Below, piece by piece: positions 1 to 6,683 of a stretch of 63,580 nt of DNA. The notes beneath the pieces are model-generated. The model did not search any database. It saw only the letters and a list, made by a program, of their open reading frames with translations, and was not told where the DNA came from. Where the stretch lies: NCBI GenBank assembly GCA_051954955.1, contig JBQCHF010000034.1, positions 1 to 63,580 on the forward strand. Direction: 5' to 3'. How positions within the stretch are numbered: position 1 is the first letter of the stretch; each line of letters opens with the position of its first letter. The stretch comes from JBQCHF01 sp051954955. GTDB taxonomy: Bacteria; Actinomycetota; Actinomycetes; Motilibacterales; Motilibacteraceae. A program made the translations under genes and the position numbers.

Positions 1-145
1 GGGTTCTAGGCGCGGGGCTATATGCTAGCTTTACCGGGGGTGAGAGGATCTTTCGTATCGGGGAGCCCCTGCCGCCAGAACCCGAAAGGGTGGGGGGGCC
101 GGGGCCCGCGCTGCCCCCCGCCCCCCTCACCTGTTGAAAGACGTG

Positions 146-772
146 CTAGGCCGTCGTCGTCGGCACGGTGCAGGTCATGTCCTTGCTGACACCAGGCTTG
201 ACGAAGGTCGCGTTCGTCACCGGCAGCGTCGCCGGGTACTGCCACCCGGAAGCCGGGAGCAGAGCGTCGCCGTACGCGTAGTTGTGGGACTCGGTGCCGG
301 AACCGTGCACCACTCCGTCGTGGATCACGTAGGTGACGATGGTGCAGCCGATGCCGCTGACCTGGATGATCAGGTCACCGTCCGCGTTGCCGGTCGCCGT
401 CACGAGGTCGGTGGCCGGCGCCGTCTGCTGCAGCTTGCCGGTGATGTCGCCGTCGCTGGACTGCTTCAGCGCGTTGGCCAGAGCCGTGTCGGAGCCGTCG
501 CCCTGCGTCTTCTTGATCCACTCAGGGTCGTACACGTTGTCCTTCGACATCTTGTACGCGTAGTACTTCCCGTCGCACTTGACGACGACGATGACGTACG
601 AGATGTCCGCGCAGACCTGGCCGCCGCCGCCCGCCGGCGTGCCGGTGGCCGCCAGCGCCGTTCCCCCGAGGGACTGCACGACGGGGGTGCTCCAGACGAG
701 CGCACCACCCAGCAGAGCACCGCGGCGCAGGACCGTGCGCCGGTCCATCCCCGTGGCCTTCTCCTCCGACAT
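146..772 (-). CDS. Secreted protein with twin-arginine signal, function unknown
   Basis: A 208-residue protein. Its N-terminus has a twin-arginine signal (MDRRTVLRRGALLGG, followed by a hydrophobic run ending near GTALAATG), so it is probably exported folded by Tat. The mature part is rich in Gly, Thr and Asp and holds four cysteines (QVCAD, VKCDG, IGCTI, MTCTV); I recognise no domain. The start was chosen because a GGAGGGG Shine-Dalgarno sequence lies just upstream, whereas a longer in-frame reading starts in unrelated sequence. The signal region is almost the same as that of the protein at 2168-2524, so the two probably share an export or processing route. It follows the HprK-like kinase and PqqD-like genes on the same strand, which makes it a candidate client of that pair. 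The gene call is good; the function is unknown. Confidence 0.75.
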   Translation of the reverse strand: MSEEKATGMDRRTVLRRGALLGGALVWSTPVVQSLGGTALAATGTPAGGGGQVCADISYVIVVVKCDGKYYAYKMSKDNVYDPEWIKKTQGDGSDTALANALKQSSDGDITGKLQQTAPATDLVTATGNADGDLIIQVSGIGCTIVTYVIHDGVVHGSGTESHNYAYGDALLPASGWQYPATLPVTNATFVKPGVSKDMTCTVPTTTA

Positions 773-830
773 GTCCCCTCCAATAACCAGTTCGGTAGGC
801 CAGAGGCTAACGGTCCGTGAGCGGCCTCGC

Positions 831-1175
831 CTACGCATCCTGCGGTGGCTGCAGTACGTCACCCTCCGTGACCCCTGCAACAGTCCTGGCGGCCGAAAGG
901 GGACGGACCAGGCCGAGCCCGACAAGCTGCCGTGCGAGCTCGAGCACGTCGTGGCGCACTTGGGCTGGCTCCGCGTCCAGGGTCGCGGCGATCACCTCGG
1001 CGGTCCGCTCCAACGGCTCGCTCCCGTCGAGCAGCTCGAAGGTGAGCGCAGCAGGACCGTCCAGCCGGTGCAGCTGTGCTGCTGCCGGCTCCCACACGAC
1101 GACCTCGCTGTCGAGGACCTCGACCACGAGACCGGGGGCGTGCGCCAGCACCGAGGTGGGCTCGACCCCTGTCAT
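831..1175 (-). CDS. PqqD-family protein (RRE-like)
   Basis: 114 residues. The pattern of a short beta-rich N-terminal half, the central ALTFELLDGSEPLERTAE block and a following helix ending LVGLGLVRPL is typical of PqqD-like proteins. Such domains (RiPP recognition elements) bind leader peptides and deliver them to modifying enzymes. The start codon overlaps the stop of the HprK-like gene in an ATGA, so the two are translationally coupled and probably work as a pair. Kinase-PqqD pairing is known from the HprK-related kinase A systems found near exopolysaccharide genes. The partner peptide is not known; the nearby Tat-signal proteins and the 42-residue peptide are candidates by proximity only. 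Confidence 0.8.
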   Translation of the reverse strand: MTGVEPTSVLAHAPGLVVEVLDSEVVVWEPAAAQLHRLDGPAALTFELLDGSEPLERTAEVIAATLDAEPAQVRHDVLELARQLVGLGLVRPLSAARTVAGVTEGDVLQPPQDA

Positions 1176-2011
1176 GCGCTCACCAGATGCGGAAGCTCGT
1201 TCACCAGGGTCACTGCTTCGTCGAGGGCGCCGATGACGAGGCGATAGCAGGGGGCGGTTCGTGCGAGCTGCGCCAGGGCGGCGAGATTGCGCTCGGGCTG
1301 CTCGATGAAGAAGAAGGTGCACTGCGCGAGCTCCATCACCGCCTGCGCCGGGGTCAGCGGCTGGAGCTCGGTGCTGGCTCCCTCGCGGTAGGCCGGCAGC
1401 AGCAGCAGGCCGACCGGCACGTCCGTCGTGACGCACCCCGGCCGGATGCTGTGCGGAGGCACCTGCCACTTCTGTCCCGACGACGACGGCAGCTCCGGGC
1501 GCAGCTCGGGGAACAGGAACTGGCTGCCCGGATCGATGGTGAGCGCCTTGGGGAAGGCGCGGACGCGCAGCGTGGCCGGATCCACGGCGACCGCCTCGTC
1601 CGTGAGGTAGGACCAGCCGTCCCGCACCAACCCGGTGCACGTAGTGGTCTTGCCAGATTCCATCGGCGCGGCGAGCACGACGCCCAGCCCGTCGCGGGCG
1701 ACCCCCGCGGCGTGCATGAGGAGGTTCTGCTGACGTCCGCTCTCGATGGCGCCCTGGTTGACGGCCCAGGCCAGCCAGTCGAGCACCAGGCTGCCCTCCA
1801 TCGCAGGCATCACCGGTTCCCCGTCCCGCCGCAGCTCGTACCAGTCCGGACGCGGTCCTGGCACCGCGGCGACCGAGTACTCGAGGCGTGGCTGGCAGGT
1901 CGTTCCCAGCGCCTCGAGCGTGCGAGCGATGCATTCCCCGAGACGGTCCTCCGCCACGGTCACCGTGAAGACGTGACCGAGTGCGTCATAGGGACCGAGA
2001 ACCATGGCCAC
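1172..2011 (-). CDS. HprK-related serine kinase-like protein
   Basis: 279 residues resembling the C-terminal P-loop domain of HPr kinase/phosphorylase. The phosphate-binding loop APMESGKTT is at about residues 115-123, preceded by the family-typical LMHAAGVARDG, and an acidic motif YLTDEA lies near 135-140. All nucleotide-binding residues look intact, in contrast to the fusion at 2773-3930. It is probably a cytoplasmic ATP-dependent kinase or ATPase, but its substrate is unknown, and no HPr gene is visible here. The GTG start sits 6 bases after TAGCCT on the same strand, suggesting a leaderless mRNA; an ATG two codons in is the alternative. It is divergent from 2168-2524 across 156 bases and coupled to the following PqqD gene. 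Confidence 0.8.
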   Translation of the reverse strand: MAMVLGPYDALGHVFTVTVAEDRLGECIARTLEALGTTCQPRLEYSVAAVPGPRPDWYELRRDGEPVMPAMEGSLVLDWLAWAVNQGAIESGRQQNLLMHAAGVARDGLGVVLAAPMESGKTTTCTGLVRDGWSYLTDEAVAVDPATLRVRAFPKALTIDPGSQFLFPELRPELPSSSGQKWQVPPHSIRPGCVTTDVPVGLLLLPAYREGASTELQPLTPAQAVMELAQCTFFFIEQPERNLAALAQLARTAPCYRLVIGALDEAVTLVNELPHLVSA

Positions 2012-2017
2012 GGGGCG

Positions 2018-2023
2018 AGGCTA
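2018..2023 (-). promoter_or_regulatory. Candidate -10 element of the HprK-like gene
   Basis: Read on the minus strand this is TAGCCT, a TANNNT actinobacterial -10. Six bases separate it from the GTG start at 2011, so transcription would begin at or next to the start codon. The same spacing is seen before four other GTG genes in the window. No good -35 was found. Confidence 0.45.
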
Positions 2024-2118
2024 GTCGAACGGCGGTCACCAGGAGTGGTTGTCCGGGGACGGATGACGTACGTCCGAATCCCCCTCGATGCGTAGAGACA
2101 CCAGTTGGAGCGCTCCGT

Positions 2119-2145
2119 AACGTTCGGCACGACAACGGAACGTTC
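2119..2145. promoter_or_regulatory. Paired AACGTTC sites, candidate operator
   Basis: AACGTTC occurs at 2119-2125 and again at 2139-2145, exactly 20 bases apart, about two turns of the helix and thus on one face. The pair lies in the divergent interval between the HprK-like gene and the Tat-signal gene at 2168, 23 bases before the latter. The sites could bind a dimeric regulator such as the LuxR-type proteins encoded at 4217-5462. This is inferred from spacing and position only. Confidence 0.4.
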
Positions 2146-2167
2146 AATGACATGAAGGGGGGATCGC

Positions 2168-2524
2168 GTGACGACGGAACAGCGTGAGCCCGAGGGCATG
2201 GATCGCCGCTCGCTGCTCAAGCGTGGTGCTCTGCTCGGTGGCGCGCTCGTCTGGACCGCCCCGGTGGTCCAGTCCATCACCTCGCCGGCGCTCGCGACGA
2301 CGTCCCAGGGCACGCCCGCGGGGGACACCTGCTCGGTGTTCCTCTCGGCCGGTGTCGTAGGTGAGAGCTCGGGATGCGTCAAGGTGATCGGCACGACGCG
2401 CGAGTGCTGCGACGCCATCAACGCGGCTGTGGCCAAGACCGACCCGATCGAGCGGCTGAGCGCCATCCTGGACGCTCTCAAGGGTCCTTGCTTCGGCCAG
2501 TACTCCTACGCGACCGACTGCTGA
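2168..2524 (+). CDS. Small cysteine-rich Tat-signal protein
   Basis: 118 residues from a GTG start with AAGGGGGG upstream. A twin-arginine signal (MDRRSLLKRGALLGG, then ALVWTAPVVQS) is followed by a likely cleavage after SPALA, leaving a mature chain of about 75 residues with six cysteines (DTCSV, SGCVK, RECCD, GPCFG, TDC at the C-terminus). The count and spacing suggest disulfides or metal/thioether chemistry. The signal is nearly identical to that of 146-772 and both mature parts contain TPAG, but the rest is unrelated. It is followed after 13 bases by the 42-residue peptide gene 2538-2666, so the two are probably one transcript ending at the hairpin at 2684-2720. The family is unknown to me; the function could be a structural or modified surface peptide. 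Confidence 0.75.
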   Translation: MTTEQREPEGMDRRSLLKRGALLGGALVWTAPVVQSITSPALATTSQGTPAGDTCSVFLSAGVVGESSGCVKVIGTTRECCDAINAAVAKTDPIERLSAILDALKGPCFGQYSYATDC

Positions 2525-2537
2525 GAAGGGACGACGC

Positions 2538-2666
2538 ATGAGCCAGCTGACCGCGCCGGCCGAGGTGCTCAACAAGATCCTCGGTCCGCTGCAGCAGTCC
2601 GTGTCGGCGGGGGACACCGTTCGGGTGACCATCGACGGCCAGCAGATCGACGTCCTCGCGGAGTAG
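2538..2666 (+). CDS. 42-residue peptide, unknown
   Basis: A short gene with ATG at 2538 and TAG at 2664-2666, starting 13 bases after the stop of the Tat-signal gene with AGAAGGG as a plausible ribosome binding site. The product begins MSQLTAPAEVLNK and ends GQQIDVLAE; it has no cysteine, no signal peptide and no long hydrophobic run. The middle reads like a helix, then a short strand-turn-strand (VRVTIDGQQIDVL). A strong terminator begins 18 bases after its stop, so it is the last gene of a two-gene transcript. It could be a cytoplasmic partner of the upstream protein or a precursor peptide for the nearby PqqD-like proteins. Coding is supported by position, ribosome binding site and codon usage, not by homology. 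Confidence 0.6.
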   Translation: MSQLTAPAEVLNKILGPLQQSVSAGDTVRVTIDGQQIDVLAE

Positions 2667-2683
2667 ACGCGCGGAGGAACGTC

Positions 2684-2720
2684 ACGAAGGGGCGCAGCCG
2701 ACCTGGCTGCGCCCCTTCGT
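2684..2720. terminator. Strong hairpin terminator between convergent genes
   Basis: A perfect 16-base-pair stem (2684-2699 with 2705-2720) with the 5-base loop GACCT. It lies between the plus-strand peptide genes and the minus-strand gene ending at 2773, so it can act in both directions. There is no long T tract, which is usual in high-GC actinomycetes. Confidence 0.85.
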
Positions 2721-2740
2721 CGTGGCCGGACGAGCTCCGT

Positions 2741-2786
2741 GTCTACGCCTGCGCTGTCCAGGTCTGCGCTGTCTACGCCTGCGCTG
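2741..2786. repeat. 30-base tandem duplication across a stop codon
   Basis: The 16 bases at 2741-2756 recur exactly at 2771-2786, a 30-base period. The second copy contains the TAG stop (2773-2775) of the minus-strand PqqD/HprK fusion gene and its last codons, so the 3' end of that gene appears to have been duplicated downstream. No function is obvious. Confidence 0.6.
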
Positions 2787-3930
2787 CGGCCAGGACGAGG
2801 GCGTGGTGGTCCAGCACCGTGCTGCGAACGAGCGGCTGGTCCACCCGGCGCACCAGGTCTGCGAGCACTGCGAGGTCGTCCTCGCCTTCGAGGGCGGGTG
2901 CCGCGGCCGCGAGTGTGGCCAGCGCGGCGGCTTCGCCCGAGAGCGCGATGGGGCGCCCGGGCTGCAGGTCGTGCCAGCGGATCTCCCGCACCCGCCAGGG
3001 CCCCCGCCCGTCGAGCAGGCCGTCCAGATGGTTGTTCCGGTGCAGCCTCGGGAGCTCGACCCGGTCCACGCAGACGTAGCCGCCCGGCAGCACCCGGAGG
3101 TGTCGCGGCAGCAGCTCGACCCCTAGCCGGTCCAGCTCGCTGCGCCGGTTCGCCACCCAGTGCCGGCCGGACGCGGGGCCGAGCACCACGGTGCCGCCAG
3201 GTCCGAGCAGCGCGGTGGTCTCGAGCACGACGCCCTCCGAGTTGGTCCCGAGGACCTCCTCCGCGAGGTCGTGCAGGCCTCTGAGCGCGACACAGGCGGC
3301 CTCGGCTGGGCTCTTGCTGCGCACCAGGACGCTGCAGAGTACATAGGCCACCGCCAGGTCGCGGACCTTGGTGTCCGGAGCGGACGGTGACCAGCGCAAC
3401 GAGACGTTCGCCGGTGTGTCAGCGGGACCGACCACGGGGGCGTCCGGCAGCAGGGACTGGGCGAGCTCGAGCGCCTCCGGGCTCGAGGTGCGAAGGCCCG
3501 CTGTCCTCCCCGACCCCAGATCCACGACGAGGCTCGCGTGCCAGCCGGCGGAGTCGAGGCTGCGGGTGCAGTCGGTCTCGTGCACAGGCACCGGACCGGT
3601 CACCGTGTCCTGCTGCGCGGGCTCGGCGGGCTCGGCGGCGAGCCTGACCAGTCCGTCGCGCATCCAGCCTGCAAGGACCGGGTCGATGTCGGCCAGAATG
3701 ACTTCGCGGGGCGCGCCGGTGAGCTCGGACAGCTCGGCGGCGAGCTCCAGCGGGGTCGTGCCGTCGAGGAGGTCCCAGATGAGGCCGGCCGTGGCATTGA
3801 GCTCGTGCGCGGCACCGGCCCGCCGGTCGATGAGGACACGGCTCCCACCGAGGTCAGCGGACAGCACGTGTGCGGCCACGCGGATCCGCGACTCCTCCGG
3901 CGGAGTGTCCGACCAGACGTCGGTGCTCAT
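2773..3930 (-). CDS. PqqD-domain / degenerate HprK-like fusion protein
   Basis: 385 residues. Residues 25-98 are PqqD-like (ELNATAGLIWDLLDGTTPLE, then a helix ending MRDGLVRL). Residues 120-385 have the layout of the HprK-like proteins, but where the P-loop should be there is GPASGRH (about 251-257), lacking the lysine and the following Thr/Ser. The catalytic half is therefore probably inactive and may bind rather than phosphorylate. Its start overlaps the stop of the upstream PqqD gene in an ATGA. The intact kinase plus PqqD pair at 831-2011 is its apparent functional relative, so this may be a pseudo-kinase scaffold. The family assignment of the C-terminal half is inferred. Confidence 0.65.
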   Translation of the reverse strand: MSTDVWSDTPPEESRIRVAAHVLSADLGGSRVLIDRRAGAAHELNATAGLIWDLLDGTTPLELAAELSELTGAPREVILADIDPVLAGWMRDGLVRLAAEPAEPAQQDTVTGPVPVHETDCTRSLDSAGWHASLVVDLGSGRTAGLRTSSPEALELAQSLLPDAPVVGPADTPANVSLRWSPSAPDTKVRDLAVAYVLCSVLVRSKSPAEAACVALRGLHDLAEEVLGTNSEGVVLETTALLGPGGTVVLGPASGRHWVANRRSELDRLGVELLPRHLRVLPGGYVCVDRVELPRLHRNNHLDGLLDGRGPWRVREIRWHDLQPGRPIALSGEAAALATLAAAAPALEGEDDLAVLADLVRRVDQPLVRSTVLDHHALVLAAAQA

Positions 3931-4220
3931 GCCGGCTCCTCCTGAGGCTGGCTGAGGAGGCCGTGACGGCTGAGCTCAATCAGGGCCTCGCTCACGTCAT
4001 GCCGGATGGTCGCCTCCGGCGCGTCGAAGAGCGTGAGCAGCGCATGCACCATCTCGGGCATCGTGGTGCTGCCGTCGCAGAGCTCCCACACCGCCTGGGC
4101 CGTGGTGTTGAGCACGATCACGCTGCCCTGGGGATCTCGCACCGACTCTCCGTCGTCGGACAGGGCACCGCGGCGCACCGGTGTCCAGCTGCTGTCGGCC
4201 CGGGCGGAGCCACCGCTCAT
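3927..4220 (-). CDS. PqqD-family protein
   Basis: 97 residues with the PqqD signature: VIVLNTTAQAVWELCDG in the middle, then a helix and IELSRHGLLSQP near the end. It is joined by 4-base overlaps both to the LuxR gene upstream (stop 4217) and to the PqqD/HprK fusion downstream, so all are one operon. It probably binds a peptide or protein and presents it to a partner; the substrate is unknown. Confidence 0.8.
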   Translation of the reverse strand: MSGGSARADSSWTPVRRGALSDDGESVRDPQGSVIVLNTTAQAVWELCDGSTTMPEMVHALLTLFDAPEATIRHDVSEALIELSRHGLLSQPQEEPA

Positions 4221-4861
4221 GCCACGTCTCCCTGGCGCGAGATCCCGTACTCGGCGGCCAGGTTGGCTGCCTCCAGCCGGTTGCGGACGGCCAGCTTCTT
4301 CAGCAGCCGCTGGATGTGGGTCCTCGCGGTTTCCGGGCTGATGAACAGCCGCTGGGCGATCTGCTTGTGGTCCAAGCCGTCCCCGAGGAGGCCCAGCACC
4401 TCGCGCTCGCGGGCGCTGAGGGTCTCGAGCCGCTGCTCCACGACGTCGAGCTCGCGCCGGCGCTGCACCAGCCCGCGCAGAAGCCCGCCGAGCAGCCGAC
4501 GAGGGACGCAGGCCTCGCCGCGCAGAGCCGCGTTCACCGTCTGCTCGAGCTCGCGAAGGCCGCCGCTGCTGGCCGCGAAGCCGACGGCGCCGGCCTCCAC
4601 CGCGGCGAGCAGCTCCTCGTCGTCGGGAGAGTCCACGAGGAAGAGGACCCGAAGACCGGCGTCGGCGAGCGCCTTGCAGTGGGCGAGGCTCTCGGGCACC
4701 TGGAGGTCGAGGACGACGAGGTCGACGTTCGACGTCGCGATGGCCCCGAGCCGAGTCGGCGGTGCCGACACGACGTCGAGACCGACCCGGTCCTGCAGGC
4801 TTGCGGCCAGCGCGGAACCGACGACCTGGTCGATCGTCACCAGGGTCACGTGCGCCGGCAT
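4217..4861 (-). CDS. LuxR-family regulator with degenerate receiver domain
   Basis: 214 residues. The C-terminal helix-turn-helix is clear: LSAREREVLGLLGDGLDHKQIAQRL, then PETARTHIQRLLKKL (about 145-195). The N-terminal 120 residues fold like a response-regulator receiver (VDLVVLDLQVPES keeps an Asp), but the paired acidic residues after the first strand are missing (VTLVTIDQV), so normal phosphorylation is doubtful. A longer in-frame reading upstream runs through the preceding gene; the start used lies one base after that gene's stop. Co-transcribed with a second regulator of the same type and with PqqD genes, it probably controls this locus. Confidence 0.8.
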   Translation of the reverse strand: MPAHVTLVTIDQVVGSALAASLQDRVGLDVVSAPPTRLGAIATSNVDLVVLDLQVPESLAHCKALADAGLRVLFLVDSPDDEELLAAVEAGAVGFAASSGGLRELEQTVNAALRGEACVPRRLLGGLLRGLVQRRRELDVVEQRLETLSAREREVLGLLGDGLDHKQIAQRLFISPETARTHIQRLLKKLAVRNRLEAANLAAEYGISRQGDVA

Positions 4862-4862
4862 G

Positions 4863-5462
4863 TCAACGGCTCCGGGCCGGCTCGAGCATGCCCGCGCTGC
4901 GCGCCATGGCCACTGCGGCGAAGCGGTTGGAGACGCCGAGCTTGCCCAGGATGTTCTGGGTGTGGGTCCGGACAGTGTGCGACGAGATAGCCAGCTCGCC
5001 GGCGATCTCGGTGTTGCCGGCACCACGCGCGATCAGACGGAGGACGTCCAGCTCGCGTGAGGTCAGCTGAGCAGTGGACGGGACGGGGAGCGAGCGCGCC
5101 GGCCCGAGCGCGGGACGTGCCCGCTGCAGCAGGTGGACGAGCTCGTCGAGGCTCGACGCAGTGGCAGCGCGCAGCCCGTGCAGCGCACCGCGGGCGGCGA
5201 GCTGCCGCGGTTCACCCAGGATCACGTGCGGTCTCCCGGTCAGCCAGTCCCGCAGCACCTCGGCCTGCTCGAGGGTGAGCTCGTGGGCGAGCACGAGCAC
5301 GGGCGTGGTCACGTCGACCGCCGCTTCTCCTGCCTTCTGCCACGAGGCGAGCGGAAGATCGCGTGCGTGCAGCCCGCGGAGCGACAGCTGCTCGACCATC
5401 GCTTCGCGATGGAGAAGGTTGGCCCCGAGCACGAGCGCCGAGATCACTGTTGGTCCCCCCAC
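4863..5462 (-). CDS. LuxR-family regulator with degenerate receiver domain
   Basis: 199 residues from a GTG at 5462; a GTG five codons later (5447) is an alternative start. The C-terminus is a LuxR helix-turn-helix (LTSRELDVLRLIARGAGNTE, then SHTVRTHTQNILGKLGVSN). The first 110 residues look like a receiver domain that has lost the phosphorylation site: the expected Asp strand reads TPVLVLAHELT. It is the first gene of the minus-strand operon that continues through a sister regulator into two PqqD genes. Two regulators of this kind side by side suggest a heterodimer or a signal other than phosphorylation. Confidence 0.8.
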   Translation of the reverse strand: MGGPTVISALVLGANLLHREAMVEQLSLRGLHARDLPLASWQKAGEAAVDVTTPVLVLAHELTLEQAEVLRDWLTGRPHVILGEPRQLAARGALHGLRAATASSLDELVHLLQRARPALGPARSLPVPSTAQLTSRELDVLRLIARGAGNTEIAGELAISSHTVRTHTQNILGKLGVSNRFAAVAMARSAGMLEPARSR

Positions 5463-5495
5463 TGCCGCCCTATCGGCTCCTCGTCCGACCGTTCC

Positions 5496-6683
5496 TCAGC
5501 CCTGGCCGCGCACGGCGAGTTGCTGGGCCACCGATTGGGCCTGCTCGTGCGCCCGGACCAGCACGTCCCCCAGATCGTGTGCCACGGCGTCGGGGACGAA
5601 CGAGGGGAGCGCCGGGGTGAGCACCGACGAGGCCAGCGCCTCGGTGCGGGGGAGCGCCCGGGTCTGGTGCTGGCTGTAGGCCTTCTGCTCGTGGATGGCC
5701 GGCCAGAAGTACCGGCGCGAGTCCGCGCCCTCGGCGCCGAGGACTTGCTGCAGGGCCGGCGCGTCCAGGCCGTAGAGCGTCGGGTCCAGCTGCAGCACGA
5801 GGTCCTTCCAGGTGGAGGTGTCGCCCTCGGCGGGGCGGACCACCCGCAGGCCCGGCACCCCGGCGATCTGGTCGGCCACGATGTCGACCAGATCGGCCCG
5901 TCGCACCGCGCGTGCGTCCAGCCCCGCGAGTGAGGCCATCGCCACCACGGCGTGCAGCTCGGACATCCGGGCGTTGAGGCCGGGGAATCGCGTGTCGTAG
6001 TCGCCGGGGTTGCCGTAGTTGCGGCCCACCCGGACGGCGTCGGCGAGCTCGGGGTCGCGGGTGGCGACGATGCCGCCCTCGCCGGCCACCGCGACCTTGG
6101 TCGGGGACATGCTGAACACCTCGGCGCTGCCGAAGCCGCCGACCGGCCGCCCGGCGTGCGTGCTGCCCAGGCCGTGCGCGGCGTCGTAGACCAGCGGGAT
6201 GCCGTGGGTGTCGGCCAGCTGCTGCAGCTCGTCGACCTTCGCCGGGTGGCCGTAGGTGTGGGTGGCGCTGAGCGCGGCCGCCCCCTCGAGCTGGGTGGCG
6301 GCGTCGGCCGGGTCCAGGGTGAGCCGGCTCTCCTCCACCTCGGCGAAGACCGGCGTGCCGCCGGCCCAGACCACCGCGGCCGCGCTGGCGCTGAAGGTGG
6401 CCGATGGCATGACGACGCGGCCGCGCACCCCGAGCGCCTGGTAGACGAGCATCAGGCCGGCGGTGCACGAACCGACCGCCACCACGTGCGGCACCTGCAG
6501 CCGCTCGGCCAGGTACTCCTCGAGCTCGCGCACCCGACGGCCGTTGGTCAGCTGGCCGCTCTCGAGCACCTCCGCCAGCCTGGCCGTCGTGCCGGGGACG
6601 TCGTCGATGACCGGGCGGACCAGGGGCAGGCCGTCGGGGAAGGCCGGCTGGCCGCCGAGCAGGGCGAGGGGCGTGGTGCTCAT
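5496..6683 (-). CDS. DegT/DnrJ/EryC1/StrS-type sugar aminotransferase
   Basis: 395 residues. It is a PLP enzyme of the nucleotide-sugar aminotransferase family: GSCTAG near 71-76 for phosphate binding, DAAH at 167-170 for the pyridine nitrogen, and the internal-aldimine lysine K196 in SPTKVAVAGEGG. It would transfer an amino group from glutamate to a 4-keto sugar nucleotide in the cytoplasm. With the 4,6-dehydratase at 13288-15318 and the PglD-like acetyltransferase at 21143-21820 it could complete a diacetamido-trideoxyhexose pathway (PglE role); that is inference. The start overlaps the stop of the membrane-protein gene upstream (ATGA). It is the last gene of the long minus-strand glycan operon. 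Confidence 0.88.
   Translation of the reverse strand: MSTTPLALLGGQPAFPDGLPLVRPVIDDVPGTTARLAEVLESGQLTNGRRVRELEEYLAERLQVPHVVAVGSCTAGLMLVYQALGVRGRVVMPSATFSASAAAVVWAGGTPVFAEVEESRLTLDPADAATQLEGAAALSATHTYGHPAKVDELQQLADTHGIPLVYDAAHGLGSTHAGRPVGGFGSAEVFSMSPTKVAVAGEGGIVATRDPELADAVRVGRNYGNPGDYDTRFPGLNARMSELHAVVAMASLAGLDARAVRRADLVDIVADQIAGVPGLRVVRPAEGDTSTWKDLVLQLDPTLYGLDAPALQQVLGAEGADSRRYFWPAIHEQKAYSQHQTRALPRTEALASSVLTPALPSFVPDAVAHDLGDVLVRAHEQAQSVAQQLAVRGQG

Noticed and set aside
134..925. Longer frames on both strands over the first Tat-signal gene
   Set aside because: They are Arg-rich readings opposite to or upstream of the real gene; no ribosome binding site and no family features.
146..2666. A classical lasso-peptide or lanthipeptide cluster
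   Set aside because: No asparagine-synthetase-like cyclase, transglutaminase-like protease, LanM/LanB enzyme or dedicated ABC exporter is present in the window, so no known RiPP class can be named.
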